Shown here one piece after another: positions 48,069-57,289 of a DNA stretch of 64,000 bases. The stretch covers positions 2,418,001 through 2,482,000 of the forward strand of contig NZ_CP088018.1 of assembly GCF_021049265.1 (NCBI RefSeq), in the 5' to 3' direction. How positions within the stretch are numbered: position 1 is the first letter of the stretch; each line of letters opens with the position of its first letter. The notes under the pieces were generated by a model that was not told the DNA's origin, did no database searches, and saw nothing but the letters and a program-made list of their open reading frames with translations. The DNA is from Ruania suaedae (lineage in GTDB: Bacteria; Actinomycetota; Actinomycetes; Actinomycetales; Beutenbergiaceae). The translations under genes and the position numbers were made by a program.

Positions 48069-51000
48069 CCGCTCAGGACTCCCCGTTGCTGCTCGAGCTC
48101 ATCGATCCGTGGCTGCGGCAGGCGCGCTGGTTCCCCGCCAAGGACGATCCCGAGGCCGATCTCTCGGTGCTTGAGGTCATCGATCTGCCGGACCCGCTCG
48201 AGGAGGCGGCGTGCAGCATCGTGCTGCTGCGGCTGCAGGGCAGCACCGTCTCGGCCGTGCTGCAGGTGCCCCTGGTGGTCGTTCCGGCCGGCCCGGATGC
48301 GGACTCCCCCGGCCGGATCGCCGCCCTCGGCCGGGACTCGGTGCTCATCGACGGCCCCCACCACCCGGCCTTCCTGCGGGCGTGGCTCGCGGTGGCCCAG
48401 GCTCCCGAGGGTGCCGGTCTCGCCCTCGCCGACCTCGACCCGGCGAGCGGGACGGTGCACACCGGTGAGCAGTCCAACACCTCCGTCCGCCTGAGCACCC
48501 ACGACGACGCCCGCTCGGCCATCCTGAAGATCTTCCGCGTCCCGGCGTCCGGGCCCAACCCCGAGATCGAGGTGGCGGCCGCCCTGGCCGCCGCCGGGTG
48601 GCGGCACGTGCCCGAACCGCTGGGATGGCTCACCTGCGGCTGGCCGGGCGCGGCCGATGAGCCCGCCCGGCCCGATGACACCGTGGACCTGGGGGTCATC
48701 TCCGCGTTCGTGCCGGGAGCCGAGGACGGCTTCGAGCTGGCCTGCGCCCATGCGCGCGAGGGCCGTGACTTCCGTGAGCCGGCGTTCGATCTGGGCCGGC
48801 GCACCGCGCAGATGCACACGGTGCTCGCCGACGCCCTCGGGGTCGGCCCGGGCGAGGTCACCACCGGGCTGCGCGAGCGGGCCCGCTGGGCGGTCTCCGC
48901 CGTGGCCGAGCTGCAGCCCTGGCGAGCCGCCGTGGAGGCGGCCACGGACGCCGTCGGGAATCTGCCGGCCCCGCCGGCCCAACGGATCCACGGTGACCTG
49001 CACCTGGGTCAGGTGCTGCGCCGTGGCGAGGACTGGTTCGTGCTCGACTTCGAGGGCGAACCGCTGCGCCCGCTCGCCGAGCGCAGCGCCCGGGACCAGC
49101 CGCTGCGCGACCTCGCGGGGCTGCTGCGCTCGGCCGACTACGCCGCCACCGTCGGTCAGGCCCCGCCGGGCTGGGCCGGGCAAGTCCGCCAGGCGCTCGT
49201 CGAGGGCTACCTGAGCGAACGCCCGCAGACCGACCTACGGTTGCTCGACGCGCTGGAGCTGGACAAGGCGTTGTACGAGGCCGTGTACGAGAAGCAGAAC
49301 CGTCCGGACTGGCTGCCCATCCCGCTGGCTGCGATCCGCCGACTGATCGAGGAGCCCGCCATGACCGACCACCTCAGCCCCGCCCCCGTGCCCGAGGAGG
49401 TGCTCGACCGCGTCGCGGCCGGCACCCACCACGGCCCGCACGATGTGCTCGGGCCCCACCTCCACGACGGCGTCCTGACTATCCGCACGATGCGCCACCT
49501 GGCCACCGCGGTCACCATCCGCACCCCCGACGGCGAGGTCCCGGCCCGCCACGAGCGGGGCGGCATCTGGACCGTGGTCCTGCCGGCTCAGGAGGTCCCC
49601 GACTACCGGGTGCACGCCGTCTACGACGACGGTGCCGCCGTCACCGACGATCCCTACCGGTTCCTGCCGACCGTCGGAGAGATGGACCAGCACCTGATCT
49701 CCGAGGGGCGCCATGAGCAGCTGTGGACCGTGCTCGGCGCCCGGGTCCGGCGCTACCCCTCGGCCCTCGGCGAGGTGCACGGCACCTCGTTTGCGGTCTG
49801 GGCGCCGAACGCCCGCGCCGTGCGCGTGGTGGGCGACTTCAACCGCTGGGACGGGCGCGGCAACGCGATGCGAGCGCTCGGCTCCTCCGGCGTCTGGGAG
49901 ATCTTCGTCCCCGGCGTGGCCGCGGGCGAGAGGTACAAGTTCGAGATCTGCCGCAGCGATGGCTCGTGGGAGATGAAGGCCGACCCGATGGCCCGCGCCA
50001 CCGAGGTGCCACCCGCCACCGCCTCGGTGGTGGAGGAGACCGCCTACACCTGGGACGACGAGGCGTGGATGACCCGCCGCGCCGCGACCGACCCGCACAC
50101 CGGGCCGATGAGCATCTACGAGGTCCACCTCGGGTCCTGGCGCCAGGGGCTGAGCTATCGCGACCTCGCCGACCAGCTGGTCGAGTACGTGCAGTGGATG
50201 GGCTTCACCCACGTCGAGCTGATGCCCGTGGCCGAGCACCCCTTCGGCGGCTCGTGGGGCTACCAGGTGACCTCCTACTACGCCCCGACCTCCCGCTTCG
50301 GCAGCCCGGACGAGTTCCGCCACCTCGTCGACCGGCTCCACCGGGCCGGGATCGGCGTGATCGTGGACTGGGTGCCCGCCCACTTCCCGAAGGATGCCTG
50401 GGCGCTGGCCCGGTTCGACGGCACCGCCCTGTACGAGGACCCGGACCCGCTGCGCGGGGAGCAGAAGGACTGGGGCACCTACGTCTTCAACTTCGGCCGC
50501 AACGAGGTGCGCAACTTCCTGGTGGCCAACGCCCTCTACTGGTTCACCGAGTTCCACATCGACGCGTTGCGGGTGGACGCCGTCGCCTCGATGCTCTACC
50601 TGGACTACTCCCGCGAGGCCGGGCAGTGGCGGCCCAATGCCCGGGGCGGGAGGGAGAACCTGGAGGCCATCCAGCTGCTGCAGGAGACCAACGCCACCGC
50701 CTACCGGGTGGCGCCGGGGATCATGATGATCGCCGAGGAGTCGACCGCATGGCCCGGCGTGACCACACCCACCGAGCACGGCGGGCTAGGCTTCGGCCTG
50801 AAGTGGAACATGGGCTGGATGAACGACACCCTGAGCTACCTGGCCGAGGAGCCGATCAACCGCCGCTACCACCACGGTGAGCTGACGTTCTCACTGGTGT
50901 ACGCCTTCTCGGAGCGCTTCGTGCTCCCGCTCAGCCACGACGAGGTCGTGCACGGCAAGGGCTCGTTGTGGGAGCGGATGCCCGGGGATCTGTGGGCCAA

Positions 51001-51544
51001 GCTCGCCGGGGTGCGCCTGCTGCTCGCCTACCAGTGGACCCATCCGGGCAAGAACCTGATCTTCATGGGCGGTGAGTTCGCCCAGAACCGGGAGTGGGCC
51101 GAGTCGGGGTCGCTGGAGTGGGCCCTGAGCGACACCCCGTCCCACGCCGGTGTCCGGCAGATGCTGCGCCGGCTCAACCACCTGTACACCGAGAGCCCGG
51201 CGCTGTGGGCCGAGGACTTCTCCCACGAGGGCTTCGAGTGGATCGAGGCCAACGACGGTGACCACAACGTCATCGCCTATCTGCGCAAGGGCGGCGGCGA
51301 GCAGCTGCTGGTGGTCGCCAACTTCTCCGGCAGCACCCACGAGGACTACCGGGTGGCTGTGCCCGTCGCCGGCCGGTGGACCGAGGTGTTCACCACCGAT
51401 CACGGCGACTTCGGAGGCAGCGGCGTCGTCAACGGCGAGCGCATCGCCGAGGAGGTGCCGTGGCACGGCCGGGCGCACTCCCTGGTGCTGCGGGTGCCGC
51501 CGATGGGCGTGAGCGTGCTGCGGCCCGAGCAGGCGTCGCAGTAG
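48065..51544 (+). CDS. Maltokinase (Mak/Pep2) fused to branching enzyme GlgB
   Basis: 1159 residues in one open frame. Residues 1 to about 430 are a maltokinase: cap domain ([14 protein letters not shown]), loop [13 protein letters not shown], metal site [12 protein letters not shown] and the ending [15 protein letters not shown]. About 433-1159 are GlgB: N-terminal CBM48 domains, [20 protein letters not shown], nucleophile Asp838 in [14 protein letters not shown], acid/base Glu891 in [26 protein letters not shown]-dependent maltose phosphorylation and glucan branching in one chain. At the junction, ATG 49361 has GAGGAG (49349-49354) six bases upstream, so GlgB alone could also be made. Start overlaps treS (ATGA). 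Confidence 0.95.
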   Translation: MTAQDSPLLLELIDPWLRQARWFPAKDDPEADLSVLEVIDLPDPLEEAACSIVLLRLQGSTVSAVLQVPLVVVPAGPDADSPGRIAALGRDSVLIDGPHHPAFLRAWLAVAQAPEGAGLALADLDPASGTVHTGEQSNTSVRLSTHDDARSAILKIFRVPASGPNPEIEVAAALAAAGWRHVPEPLGWLTCGWPGAADEPARPDDTVDLGVISAFVPGAEDGFELACAHAREGRDFREPAFDLGRRTAQMHTVLADALGVGPGEVTTGLRERARWAVSAVAELQPWRAAVEAATDAVGNLPAPPAQRIHGDLHLGQVLRRGEDWFVLDFEGEPLRPLAERSARDQPLRDLAGLLRSADYAATVGQAPPGWAGQVRQALVEGYLSERPQTDLRLLDALELDKALYEAVYEKQNRPDWLPIPLAAIRRLIEEPAMTDHLSPAPVPEEVLDRVAAGTHHGPHDVLGPHLHDGVLTIRTMRHLATAVTIRTPDGEVPARHERGGIWTVVLPAQEVPDYRVHAVYDDGAAVTDDPYRFLPTVGEMDQHLISEGRHEQLWTVLGARVRRYPSALGEVHGTSFAVWAPNARAVRVVGDFNRWDGRGNAMRALGSSGVWEIFVPGVAAGERYKFEICRSDGSWEMKADPMARATEVPPATASVVEETAYTWDDEAWMTRRAATDPHTGPMSIYEVHLGSWRQGLSYRDLADQLVEYVQWMGFTHVELMPVAEHPFGGSWGYQVTSYYAPTSRFGSPDEFRHLVDRLHRAGIGVIVDWVPAHFPKDAWALARFDGTALYEDPDPLRGEQKDWGTYVFNFGRNEVRNFLVANALYWFTEFHIDALRVDAVASMLYLDYSREAGQWRPNARGGRENLEAIQLLQETNATAYRVAPGIMMIAEESTAWPGVTTPTEHGGLGFGLKWNMGWMNDTLSYLAEEPINRRYHHGELTFSLVYAFSERFVLPLSHDEVVHGKGSLWERMPGDLWAKLAGVRLLLAYQWTHPGKNLIFMGGEFAQNREWAESGSLEWALSDTPSHAGVRQMLRRLNHLYTESPALWAEDFSHEGFEWIEANDGDHNVIAYLRKGGGEQLLVVANFSGSTHEDYRVAVPVAGRWTEVFTTDHGDFGGSGVVNGERIAEEVPWHGRAHSLVLRVPPMGVSVLRPEQASQ

Positions 51545-51550
51545 GTCGGC

Positions 51551-52483
51551 TCAGTAGAGGGCGACCGCCAGGCCACGGCGGGCCTTGACCACCTCGGGCG
51601 AGTCCTCCGGCGCCAGCTGGAACAGCTCGACCAGGCGCTTGTGCGCCGCCTCACGGTCAGGGCCCGCCGTCACCCGGATGGTGGCGAGCAGCCGCGAGAA
51701 GCCGTCGGCCAGCCGGCCCGAGGCCACCTCGACGTCGGCCGCGGGGAGCTGGGCCTCGACGTCACCGGGACCTGCCTGCTCGGCAGCGGCGAGGACCGCC
51801 TCGGGGTCCAGGCCGGTGAGACGGCGTAGCAGCTCCACCTGGGCCAGACCGGCGCTGGCTTCGGCATCGCGCGGGTTCTGGTTGAGCGCCTCGGTGAAGG
51901 CGGCGGCAGCGCCGTCGAGATCGTCGGCCTCGATGGCGTCGTAGGCGGCCTGGATGTGGGGCGGCAACGGGGGCTCGGCGGGTTCGGCAGCCTCGCCGGC
52001 CTCGGTGTCCTCGGCGGCGCCGGTCTCGACGCGGCCCGTCACGCCGTTCTCGGAGGCGGCCTGCATCACCTGGTCGAGCACGGACCGGATCTGCTCGGCC
52101 GGGTAGGCACCCTGGAACAGCGGCAACGGCTGGCCCTTGATGATCGCCACCACCGAGGGGACGGACTGGACGTTGAAGACCTGGGCCACGCGGGGGTTGG
52201 CGGCCACGTCGATCCGGGCCAGCAGGAACTGACCCTGGTACTCCACGGCCAGGGATTCCATCGTCGGCCCGAGCTGCAGACTGCTGCCCTCGCCCACCTG
52301 CCACAGCATCACCACGACCGGCACGCTCATCGACTGCTGGACGATGTCGTTGAGGCTGGCCTCGGTGACGTCGACGACCAGCCCGGCAGGGGTGTCCTGC
52401 GAGGGCGCGGGCGGCTTGGGGGCGGCGATCGCCGACAGGTCGACGGCTCCGTGCAGATTGACCGGGGTGTCTGGCTGGCTCAT
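51551..52483 (-). CDS. Thioredoxin-like/TPR chaperone-type protein (CnoX/YbbN-like)
   Basis: 310 residues. Thioredoxin fold at about 35-145 (VPVVVMLWQVGEGSSLQLGPTME, RIDVAANPRVAQVFNVQSVPSVVAIIKGQPL in pieces) in which the CxxC site is replaced, so it is not a disulfide reductase. The C-terminal half has helical TPR-like repeats (AFTEALNQNPRDAEASAGLAQVELL). This layout is that of CnoX/YbbN, a chaperone helper. TAGAAT (52491-52496, minus strand) lies 7 bases before ATG 52483. Confidence 0.9.
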   Translation of the reverse strand: MSQPDTPVNLHGAVDLSAIAAPKPPAPSQDTPAGLVVDVTEASLNDIVQQSMSVPVVVMLWQVGEGSSLQLGPTMESLAVEYQGQFLLARIDVAANPRVAQVFNVQSVPSVVAIIKGQPLPLFQGAYPAEQIRSVLDQVMQAASENGVTGRVETGAAEDTEAGEAAEPAEPPLPPHIQAAYDAIEADDLDGAAAAFTEALNQNPRDAEASAGLAQVELLRRLTGLDPEAVLAAAEQAGPGDVEAQLPAADVEVASGRLADGFSRLLATIRVTAGPDREAAHKRLVELFQLAPEDSPEVVKARRGLAVALY

Positions 52484-52493
52484 GCTCTCGATT

Positions 52494-53528
52494 CTAGTCG
52501 TCCTGGGAGCGGCTCACCTCGGTGAGCACCTCCTCGGCCCCGAGCACGCGCACCTGCGCGTCCTCGCCTTCCGGCGGGACGTACAGGGAGACCATCAGCC
52601 GGTAGTCGGCGTCGATGGAGGTGCCCACATCGGCGATCTCGCCCCCCTCGGAGTCGAGCAGGCCGATGGTCCCGCCGACGGTGAGCTCGGAGCCCTCGAC
52701 GGTCTTGGTGTAGCTCTCCCGGGTGCGCAGCGCTCCGACCACGATGTAGCCGCCGTCGGCGGTGGCCAGGGTCGAGACCTCCTGCTCGGGCACGCTGGTG
52801 GAGAAGGCGAACTCCCCTGCTTCCTCGAACTCCGCGGCCTCCGACGCCGCACCCTGTCGCTCACCGACGAGGTCACGGAAGACGTCGTCGGCGAAGTCGG
52901 CCGCCTCGTCCGCCTCGGAGTCGCTCAGGACCTCGGCGTAGGCGGACAGCGCCCCGGTGGGCGTGTAGACGTACCCCTCGGCATCGTCGGGGACAGGCGC
53001 GCTGCCCTCACCCGGGATCGCGGTGCCGGGCATCTCCGCACCGGGCAGCAGCCGCACCCAGCTCTGCAGGAGGTACTGGCTGCGCGGGGCCTCCTGCCGC
53101 AACGTCAGCAGCAGTGGCCCGTTGGCCTCGTCCGGGATCTCGGTGACGACCATCACGGTGCGCGGCCAGGTGTCGGTCTGGGCCACGATGTCGACGTCCG
53201 AGGCAACGGTCAGCGGCTGCGGCGTGTAGGGGTTCTCCGCCTCGGCGGTGGCGTCGGCCAGGGCGTACTCGGCCGCCCGCACACTCAGCGCCGGATCCTC
53301 CACCCGGGGCTCGAGCAGTTCGGCGTCGCGGTCCTCGTCCGCCGCGGCGATCACCTCGCCGAGCTCGGCGAGGACGCGGTCCAGTCGGGGTTCGTCCAGC
53401 GCCGGGAGCGTCTCGGTCTGCTCCGGCGGCGCCTCTGGCTCCGGGACGGGGATCGCGCACGCCGCGAGCAGCGCGCCGGTGGCGAGTACAGCACCGGCAC
53501 CGCTCAGCAGTCGGTGGGAGCGTCGCAT
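52494..53528 (-). CDS. Putative actinobacterial lipoprotein
   Basis: 344 residues. Signal peptide with lipobox ALLAAC (Cys24), then an acidic, mostly soluble extracellular part with alternating beta and helical stretches and no known catalytic motif. Gene follows a two-TM protein gene with a one-base stop/start overlap (TGATG). ATG 53528 has GAGGAGGAG at good distance; GTG 53531 is too close to it. The pair is likely part of an envelope complex; DUF-type families with this pairing exist but I cannot name one. Confidence 0.8.
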   Translation of the reverse strand: MRRSHRLLSGAGAVLATGALLAACAIPVPEPEAPPEQTETLPALDEPRLDRVLAELGEVIAAADEDRDAELLEPRVEDPALSVRAAEYALADATAEAENPYTPQPLTVASDVDIVAQTDTWPRTVMVVTEIPDEANGPLLLTLRQEAPRSQYLLQSWVRLLPGAEMPGTAIPGEGSAPVPDDAEGYVYTPTGALSAYAEVLSDSEADEAADFADDVFRDLVGERQGAASEAAEFEEAGEFAFSTSVPEQEVSTLATADGGYIVVGALRTRESYTKTVEGSELTVGGTIGLLDSEGGEIADVGTSIDADYRLMVSLYVPPEGEDAQVRVLGAEEVLTEVSRSQDD

Positions 53529-54814
53529 CACCGCTCCTCCTCACTCTCGGGGGGATCTGCCGGGTCGGCAGGATCGCCGATACGCCGACTCAGACCCAGG
53601 CCCCACGTCTGGCGCCAGGAGGCACCCGAGGCCTGGGCGTTCGGGGAATCCGGGCCCGTGGGCCGGTCCGGCTCGTCGACCTGGTCCGGCTCGTGGGGAG
53701 TCCCGGACGCGCCGGCACCGATCGTCGGCGTGCCCCAGCTGGACGGGTCACGCAACGAAGCGCCGGCGCTCTCCTCGTCCGAGGAGGGCGTCGTCATCTC
53801 AGCTGGGCCTCGGCGCTGCCACCACCGACGGCGGGCGGTCTCGACCTGCGCAGGCTCGGCCGTATCGGGCGCACTGTCGGGCTGGTCGGGCTGCTCAGCC
53901 TCGTCGTCGGTGGGACGGCCGCTACGTACCCAGCTGTCCAGATCACCGGCCCCGTCCTGATCGGACTGCTCCGTCTCCGGCTGCTCCGAGTCGCTGTCGT
54001 CCTTCCGGATGACCTGGGTGCGCTCGGCCTCACGCAGCTGCCGCCGGGTGAGCGGGGCGCCGTCGGGGCCGGTCAGGCTCGCAGCGGGAAGCACGATCGT
54101 GGCGTCCTCGCCCTCGCCGGACTCCGCGCTGCGTGAGCGGGCACGCTTCTCCTCACGGGCCATCAGCAGCAGGACGGTCAGCCACACGGCGCCGATGAGG
54201 AAGAGCACCGAGCCGACCACGATCCCGGGCACCATCAGCGGCGTCGTGACCTCACGGTCCCAGGTGAGGGCGACCGACGGCGCCGGTGCGGTGCCGTCGG
54301 TGGCGACCATCATCGTCCAGTCGCCCTCGACCTGGCTCCACTCGTAGGTCAGTTCCCCGGTGCCGGTCAGCTCTTCGATCCACAGGTCCGAACCGGCCGG
54401 GTCGGGCACGGTGCTCGTGGCGTCCTCGGCGGCCTCCTCGTCGGCGGGCTCCTCACTTGGGCTCTCGCTCGGCTCGGCAGGCGCGGACTCCTCCACGCGG
54501 AGCGTCTCCCAGCTGCTCAGGCCGGTGATCTCGAGGGCGTCGGCCCCGTCCAGCCAGGCGCGCACCTCGGCGGTACGTCCCATGACGAGCACCAGCGGGG
54601 TATCCGCGTCGGCCCCGGTGAGCCTCACCTGGACGTCGGGGTTCACCGTGGCGAGCACATGGGTGCGTGCGAGCACCACCGGTGCCTCCGGCTCCTGCGG
54701 CAGGGTCGCCGTCACCGTCTCGTCGGGTCGCCACACGGTGCCCGAGCCGATTCCTGCTGCTGCGGTGCCCAGTCCGAGCACGATGAGCAGGATCGCGAAG
54801 ATCCGTCCTAGCAC
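53528..54814 (-). CDS. Two-TM envelope protein with long acidic cytoplasmic tail
   Basis: 428 residues. First membrane helix at the N-terminus (FAILLIVLGLGTAAAGIG), an extracellular segment of about 170 residues with an acidic Ser/Glu/Pro stretch (SESPSEEPADEEAAED), a second helix (MVPGIVVGSVLFLIGAVWLTVLLL), then about 200 cytoplasmic residues rich in Asp, Glu, Gln and Pro with RRRWWQRRG in it. No enzyme motif. GTG 54814 is the first plausible start; its AAGGG site is a little far (11 bases). A TACCCT box (minus 54858-54863) upstream may be the -10. Confidence 0.75.
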   Translation of the reverse strand: MLGRIFAILLIVLGLGTAAAGIGSGTVWRPDETVTATLPQEPEAPVVLARTHVLATVNPDVQVRLTGADADTPLVLVMGRTAEVRAWLDGADALEITGLSSWETLRVEESAPAEPSESPSEEPADEEAAEDATSTVPDPAGSDLWIEELTGTGELTYEWSQVEGDWTMMVATDGTAPAPSVALTWDREVTTPLMVPGIVVGSVLFLIGAVWLTVLLLMAREEKRARSRSAESGEGEDATIVLPAASLTGPDGAPLTRRQLREAERTQVIRKDDSDSEQPETEQSDQDGAGDLDSWVRSGRPTDDEAEQPDQPDSAPDTAEPAQVETARRRWWQRRGPAEMTTPSSDEESAGASLRDPSSWGTPTIGAGASGTPHEPDQVDEPDRPTGPDSPNAQASGASWRQTWGLGLSRRIGDPADPADPPESEEER

Positions 54815-54985
54815 GCGCGTTGTCGCCCTTCTGGAGGTGGAAGGCTGCCAGCCCCCCAGGGTACGTGACCCATCTGTGATCATCCACGTCCGGTGACCGG
54901 ACCCACATCCGGCCCGGCTCGGCGCGCGCTCAGGCCACCCAGTACGCTGGCACGGAATCCATGCTCGATCACGGCAGGAGAACCC
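54815..54985. promoter_or_regulatory. Divergent promoter spacer before the coiled-coil gene
   Basis: 171 bases between two divergent genes. Plus strand: TACGCT at 54943-54948, then a leader of about 30 bases with GGAGA before the coiled-coil gene GTG. Minus strand: TACCCT at 54858-54863. Neither -35 is convincing. Confidence 0.4.
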
Positions 54986-56308
54986 GTGGCAGACGAGACC
55001 TCGTCCTTTCCCGTTGTCATGCGCGGATACGACCGCGCCCAGGTCGACCAGCACATCCATACCCTCGAGCGCCGGGTCACCGACTCCGAGCGCAAGCTCA
55101 CCGAGGCGCGCGCCCAGGTGGAGTCCCTCGACTCGCAGGTGATGCAGGTCTCGGGCGAGCTCGCGGACGTCCAGGCGCAGCTGCGTGAGGCCGACAAGCC
55201 GAGCTACGCCGGGCTGGGTGCGCGGATCGAGCACCTGCTCCGGTCCGCGGAGGAACAGTCCAGCGACGTCGTCACCCAGGCGGACCAGCACGCCCGGGAG
55301 ATCCTGGAACGCGCGCAGGTCGCGGCCGACCAGCTCACCGAGCAGGCCGAGACCGAGTCGGCCGAACGACTCTCCGCCGCCCGCCGTGACGCCGAGAGCG
55401 CCGTCGAGCGGGCCACGTCCAAGGCCGAGGGGATCCTGCTGGCCGCCCAGAGCAAGGCCGAGGAGCTCGTCGGGTCCGCCGAGCGCGAAGCGGCCCGGAT
55501 CGCGAGTGTGTCCACCACCGAGCAGAGCGAGCGCCGGGCCGGGCTCGAACGCGAGCTCGGCTCCCTGCGCGCGACCACCGAGCAGGAGGTCGCCGAACTG
55601 CGGGTCGGCGCGGAGCGATCGGCGCGCGAGCTCCGGGCGGCCAGCGAGACCGAGGCCACCGAGCTGCGCGAGCGCGCCCGGACCGAGGCGCTGAACCTGC
55701 GCGAGGACGCCGAGCGCACGGCGGGCGCCACGATCTCCGCCGCCGAGGAGCAGGCCACCGAGATCCTGCGCAGCGCGAACGCCGAGGCGGACCAGATCCG
55801 CAGTTCGGTGGCGCAGATGCGCGAGGACGCCGAGCTCGAGGTGGCCGCCCGCCGCGCGGCCTCGGAGGAGTCCGACGCCGCGATGCACGCCCAGGCCAAG
55901 GCCGACACCGACGCCCTGGTCGCCAGCGCGCAGGCGCACGCGCAGGAGGCCGAATCCCGGGTGGCGCAGGCCCTCGCCAAGGCCGAGGAACTGCGGACAG
56001 CCGCCGAGGAGCAGGCCGAACAGATCCTCGACGAGGCGCGCGCCAGCTCCGAGCGGCTGGTGCAGGAGGCCCGTGAGAACGCCGACCGCCTGCGCAGCGA
56101 CACCGCGGCCCAGACCGACCGTGAGCGCCGCAGCGCCCAGCGGCACGTCGACGACCTCAACCACCAGCGCGAGTCGATCACCGGCTACCTGGACGAGCTG
56201 CGGGCGCTGCTGGGAGCCGGACAGGTGGTCGAGGCCGCCGAGCTGGTGGCGGAGTCCGACGACACCGAGACCGAGGAAGAGCCCGAGGACGCCCCCGTCA
56301 GGGACTGA
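54986..56308 (+). CDS. DivIVA/Scy-like coiled-coil protein
   Basis: 440 residues. The N-terminus (VVMRGYDRAQVDQHIHTLERRV) looks like a DivIVA-type lipid-binding start; almost everything from about residue 40 to 400 is coiled coil rich in Ala, Glu, Arg and Gln with 7/11-residue spacing of small hydrophobics. A short acidic tail (ESDDTETEEEPEDA) ends the chain. Such proteins (Scy, FilP, Wag31 relatives) organise polar growth or the cytoskeleton; the specific job here is inference. GTG 54986 lies 4-5 bases after AGGAGA. Confidence 0.85.
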   Translation: MADETSSFPVVMRGYDRAQVDQHIHTLERRVTDSERKLTEARAQVESLDSQVMQVSGELADVQAQLREADKPSYAGLGARIEHLLRSAEEQSSDVVTQADQHAREILERAQVAADQLTEQAETESAERLSAARRDAESAVERATSKAEGILLAAQSKAEELVGSAEREAARIASVSTTEQSERRAGLERELGSLRATTEQEVAELRVGAERSARELRAASETEATELRERARTEALNLREDAERTAGATISAAEEQATEILRSANAEADQIRSSVAQMREDAELEVAARRAASEESDAAMHAQAKADTDALVASAQAHAQEAESRVAQALAKAEELRTAAEEQAEQILDEARASSERLVQEARENADRLRSDTAAQTDRERRSAQRHVDDLNHQRESITGYLDELRALLGAGQVVEAAELVAESDDTETEEEPEDAPVRD

Positions 56309-56314
56309 TCGAGG

Positions 56315-56782
56315 TCAGCGCACCATCCGGACGGCGACTCCGCTCCCCGCCGGCTCCTCGGTGCCGTCTGCCACGAATCCGTGGCTCTGCATGAGGGCGA
56401 GTCCGCGGCTCTCGCCGCCGGGTACCCAGAGCACGCAGGGCGCGTCGCCCACGGCCAGCTCGATCAGGTGCTCCGGGGTGGAGGGGTCCTCCTCGCTCGA
56501 GAGCACCATCAGCGAGGCGAGCTGCAACGAGCGCACGGCGCCCGGGCCCAGCGCCTGCACGCGGGCGCACCCCACCGCCTCGCCGTCCCGGTGGGCCAGC
56601 CACACGGTGGGCCCCGTCTCGAGGACGAGCAGCTGCTCCCACGCGGTCACGCTCGTGAGTTCCTGCGGGTGCTGACCGCGCGGGTCGAGCACCCACTCCT
56701 CGCGCGGGGTGTCCGGCGCGTGCAACCGGTGCAGCGCCGGGGCGTCGAGGGCGTGGGCGAGCCGGATCCGTGCGGAGGTCAT
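56315..56782 (-). CDS. GNAT-family N-acetyltransferase
   Basis: 155 residues. The GNAT core shows as VWLAHRDGEAVGCARVQALG, then strands and a helix ending GESRGLALMQSHGFVADG, the typical C-terminal LGFE-like end. The central Q/R-x-x-G-x-G/A acetyl-CoA loop is not well conserved, so acetyl-CoA use is probable rather than shown. TAGCAT (minus strand 56789-56794) is 6 bases before ATG 56782, a leaderless start; GTG 56788 lies too near this box. Convergent with the coiled-coil gene, 6-base gap. Confidence 0.8.
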   Translation of the reverse strand: MTSARIRLAHALDAPALHRLHAPDTPREEWVLDPRGQHPQELTSVTAWEQLLVLETGPTVWLAHRDGEAVGCARVQALGPGAVRSLQLASLMVLSSEEDPSTPEHLIELAVGDAPCVLWVPGGESRGLALMQSHGFVADGTEEPAGSGVAVRMVR

Positions 56783-56833
56783 CGGCACATGCTACGAGTG
56801 CGAGGCCCCTCGCCCCGCCCGTACGCTGGGCGG

Positions 56834-57289
56834 GTGGGAACGGAACAGAGCTGGGCGAGCCGGCGCAGGGAGGCAGCGGCCGAGCACGAGCGCCGGCTGG
56901 TGGCCCGGCAGGCCTCGGAGAACGCCCGGGCCCAGGAGTTGCTCGAGCGCTTCGCCCGCGTCGCCGGGCAGGCCGGCTTGCCGACGTCCGCGCTCGAGGT
57001 GCAGGGCTACGGGGGCCGCGGTAGCGCACGCACGCCCCTGCGCGGCTGGTACCTGCGCGTGGATCGCACGGCCGCCGTCGGCACGGACGGGTCGTTCTAC
57101 GTCCTCACCGCGCCGCTGGGCATGTGGGACCGGCTGCGCGGGGTGGCGCCGGAGGCTAAGCCGCCACCGCTCGTGCTCGGCGCCGGTGGCAAGGACGGCG
57201 ACTCCATCGACCTGCGGGACGCCCTCGAGCGCCTCCTGCCGGGCTGGGCTAGCGATCAGCCCGAGGAACCGTCCGCCCCCGGATCGTGA
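56834..57289 (+). CDS. Hypothetical protein
   Basis: 151 residues, soluble, with a highly charged N-terminal helix (RRREAAAEHERRLVARQAS) and a beta-rich C-terminal half (GRGSARTPLRGWYLRVDR, GSFYVLTAP). No family recognised. TACGCT (56822-56827) lies 6 bases before GTG 56834, so probably leaderless. The last 41 bases overlap, in the opposite direction, the lyase-like gene. Confidence 0.72.
   Translation: MGTEQSWASRRREAAAEHERRLVARQASENARAQELLERFARVAGQAGLPTSALEVQGYGGRGSARTPLRGWYLRVDRTAAVGTDGSFYVLTAPLGMWDRLRGVAPEAKPPPLVLGAGGKDGDSIDLRDALERLLPGWASDQPEEPSAPGS

Noticed and set aside
54815-56164. In-frame extension of the two-TM gene through the coiled-coil gene
   Set aside because: High GC leaves the antisense frame open; the coiled-coil gene on the other strand has good heptads and its own start.
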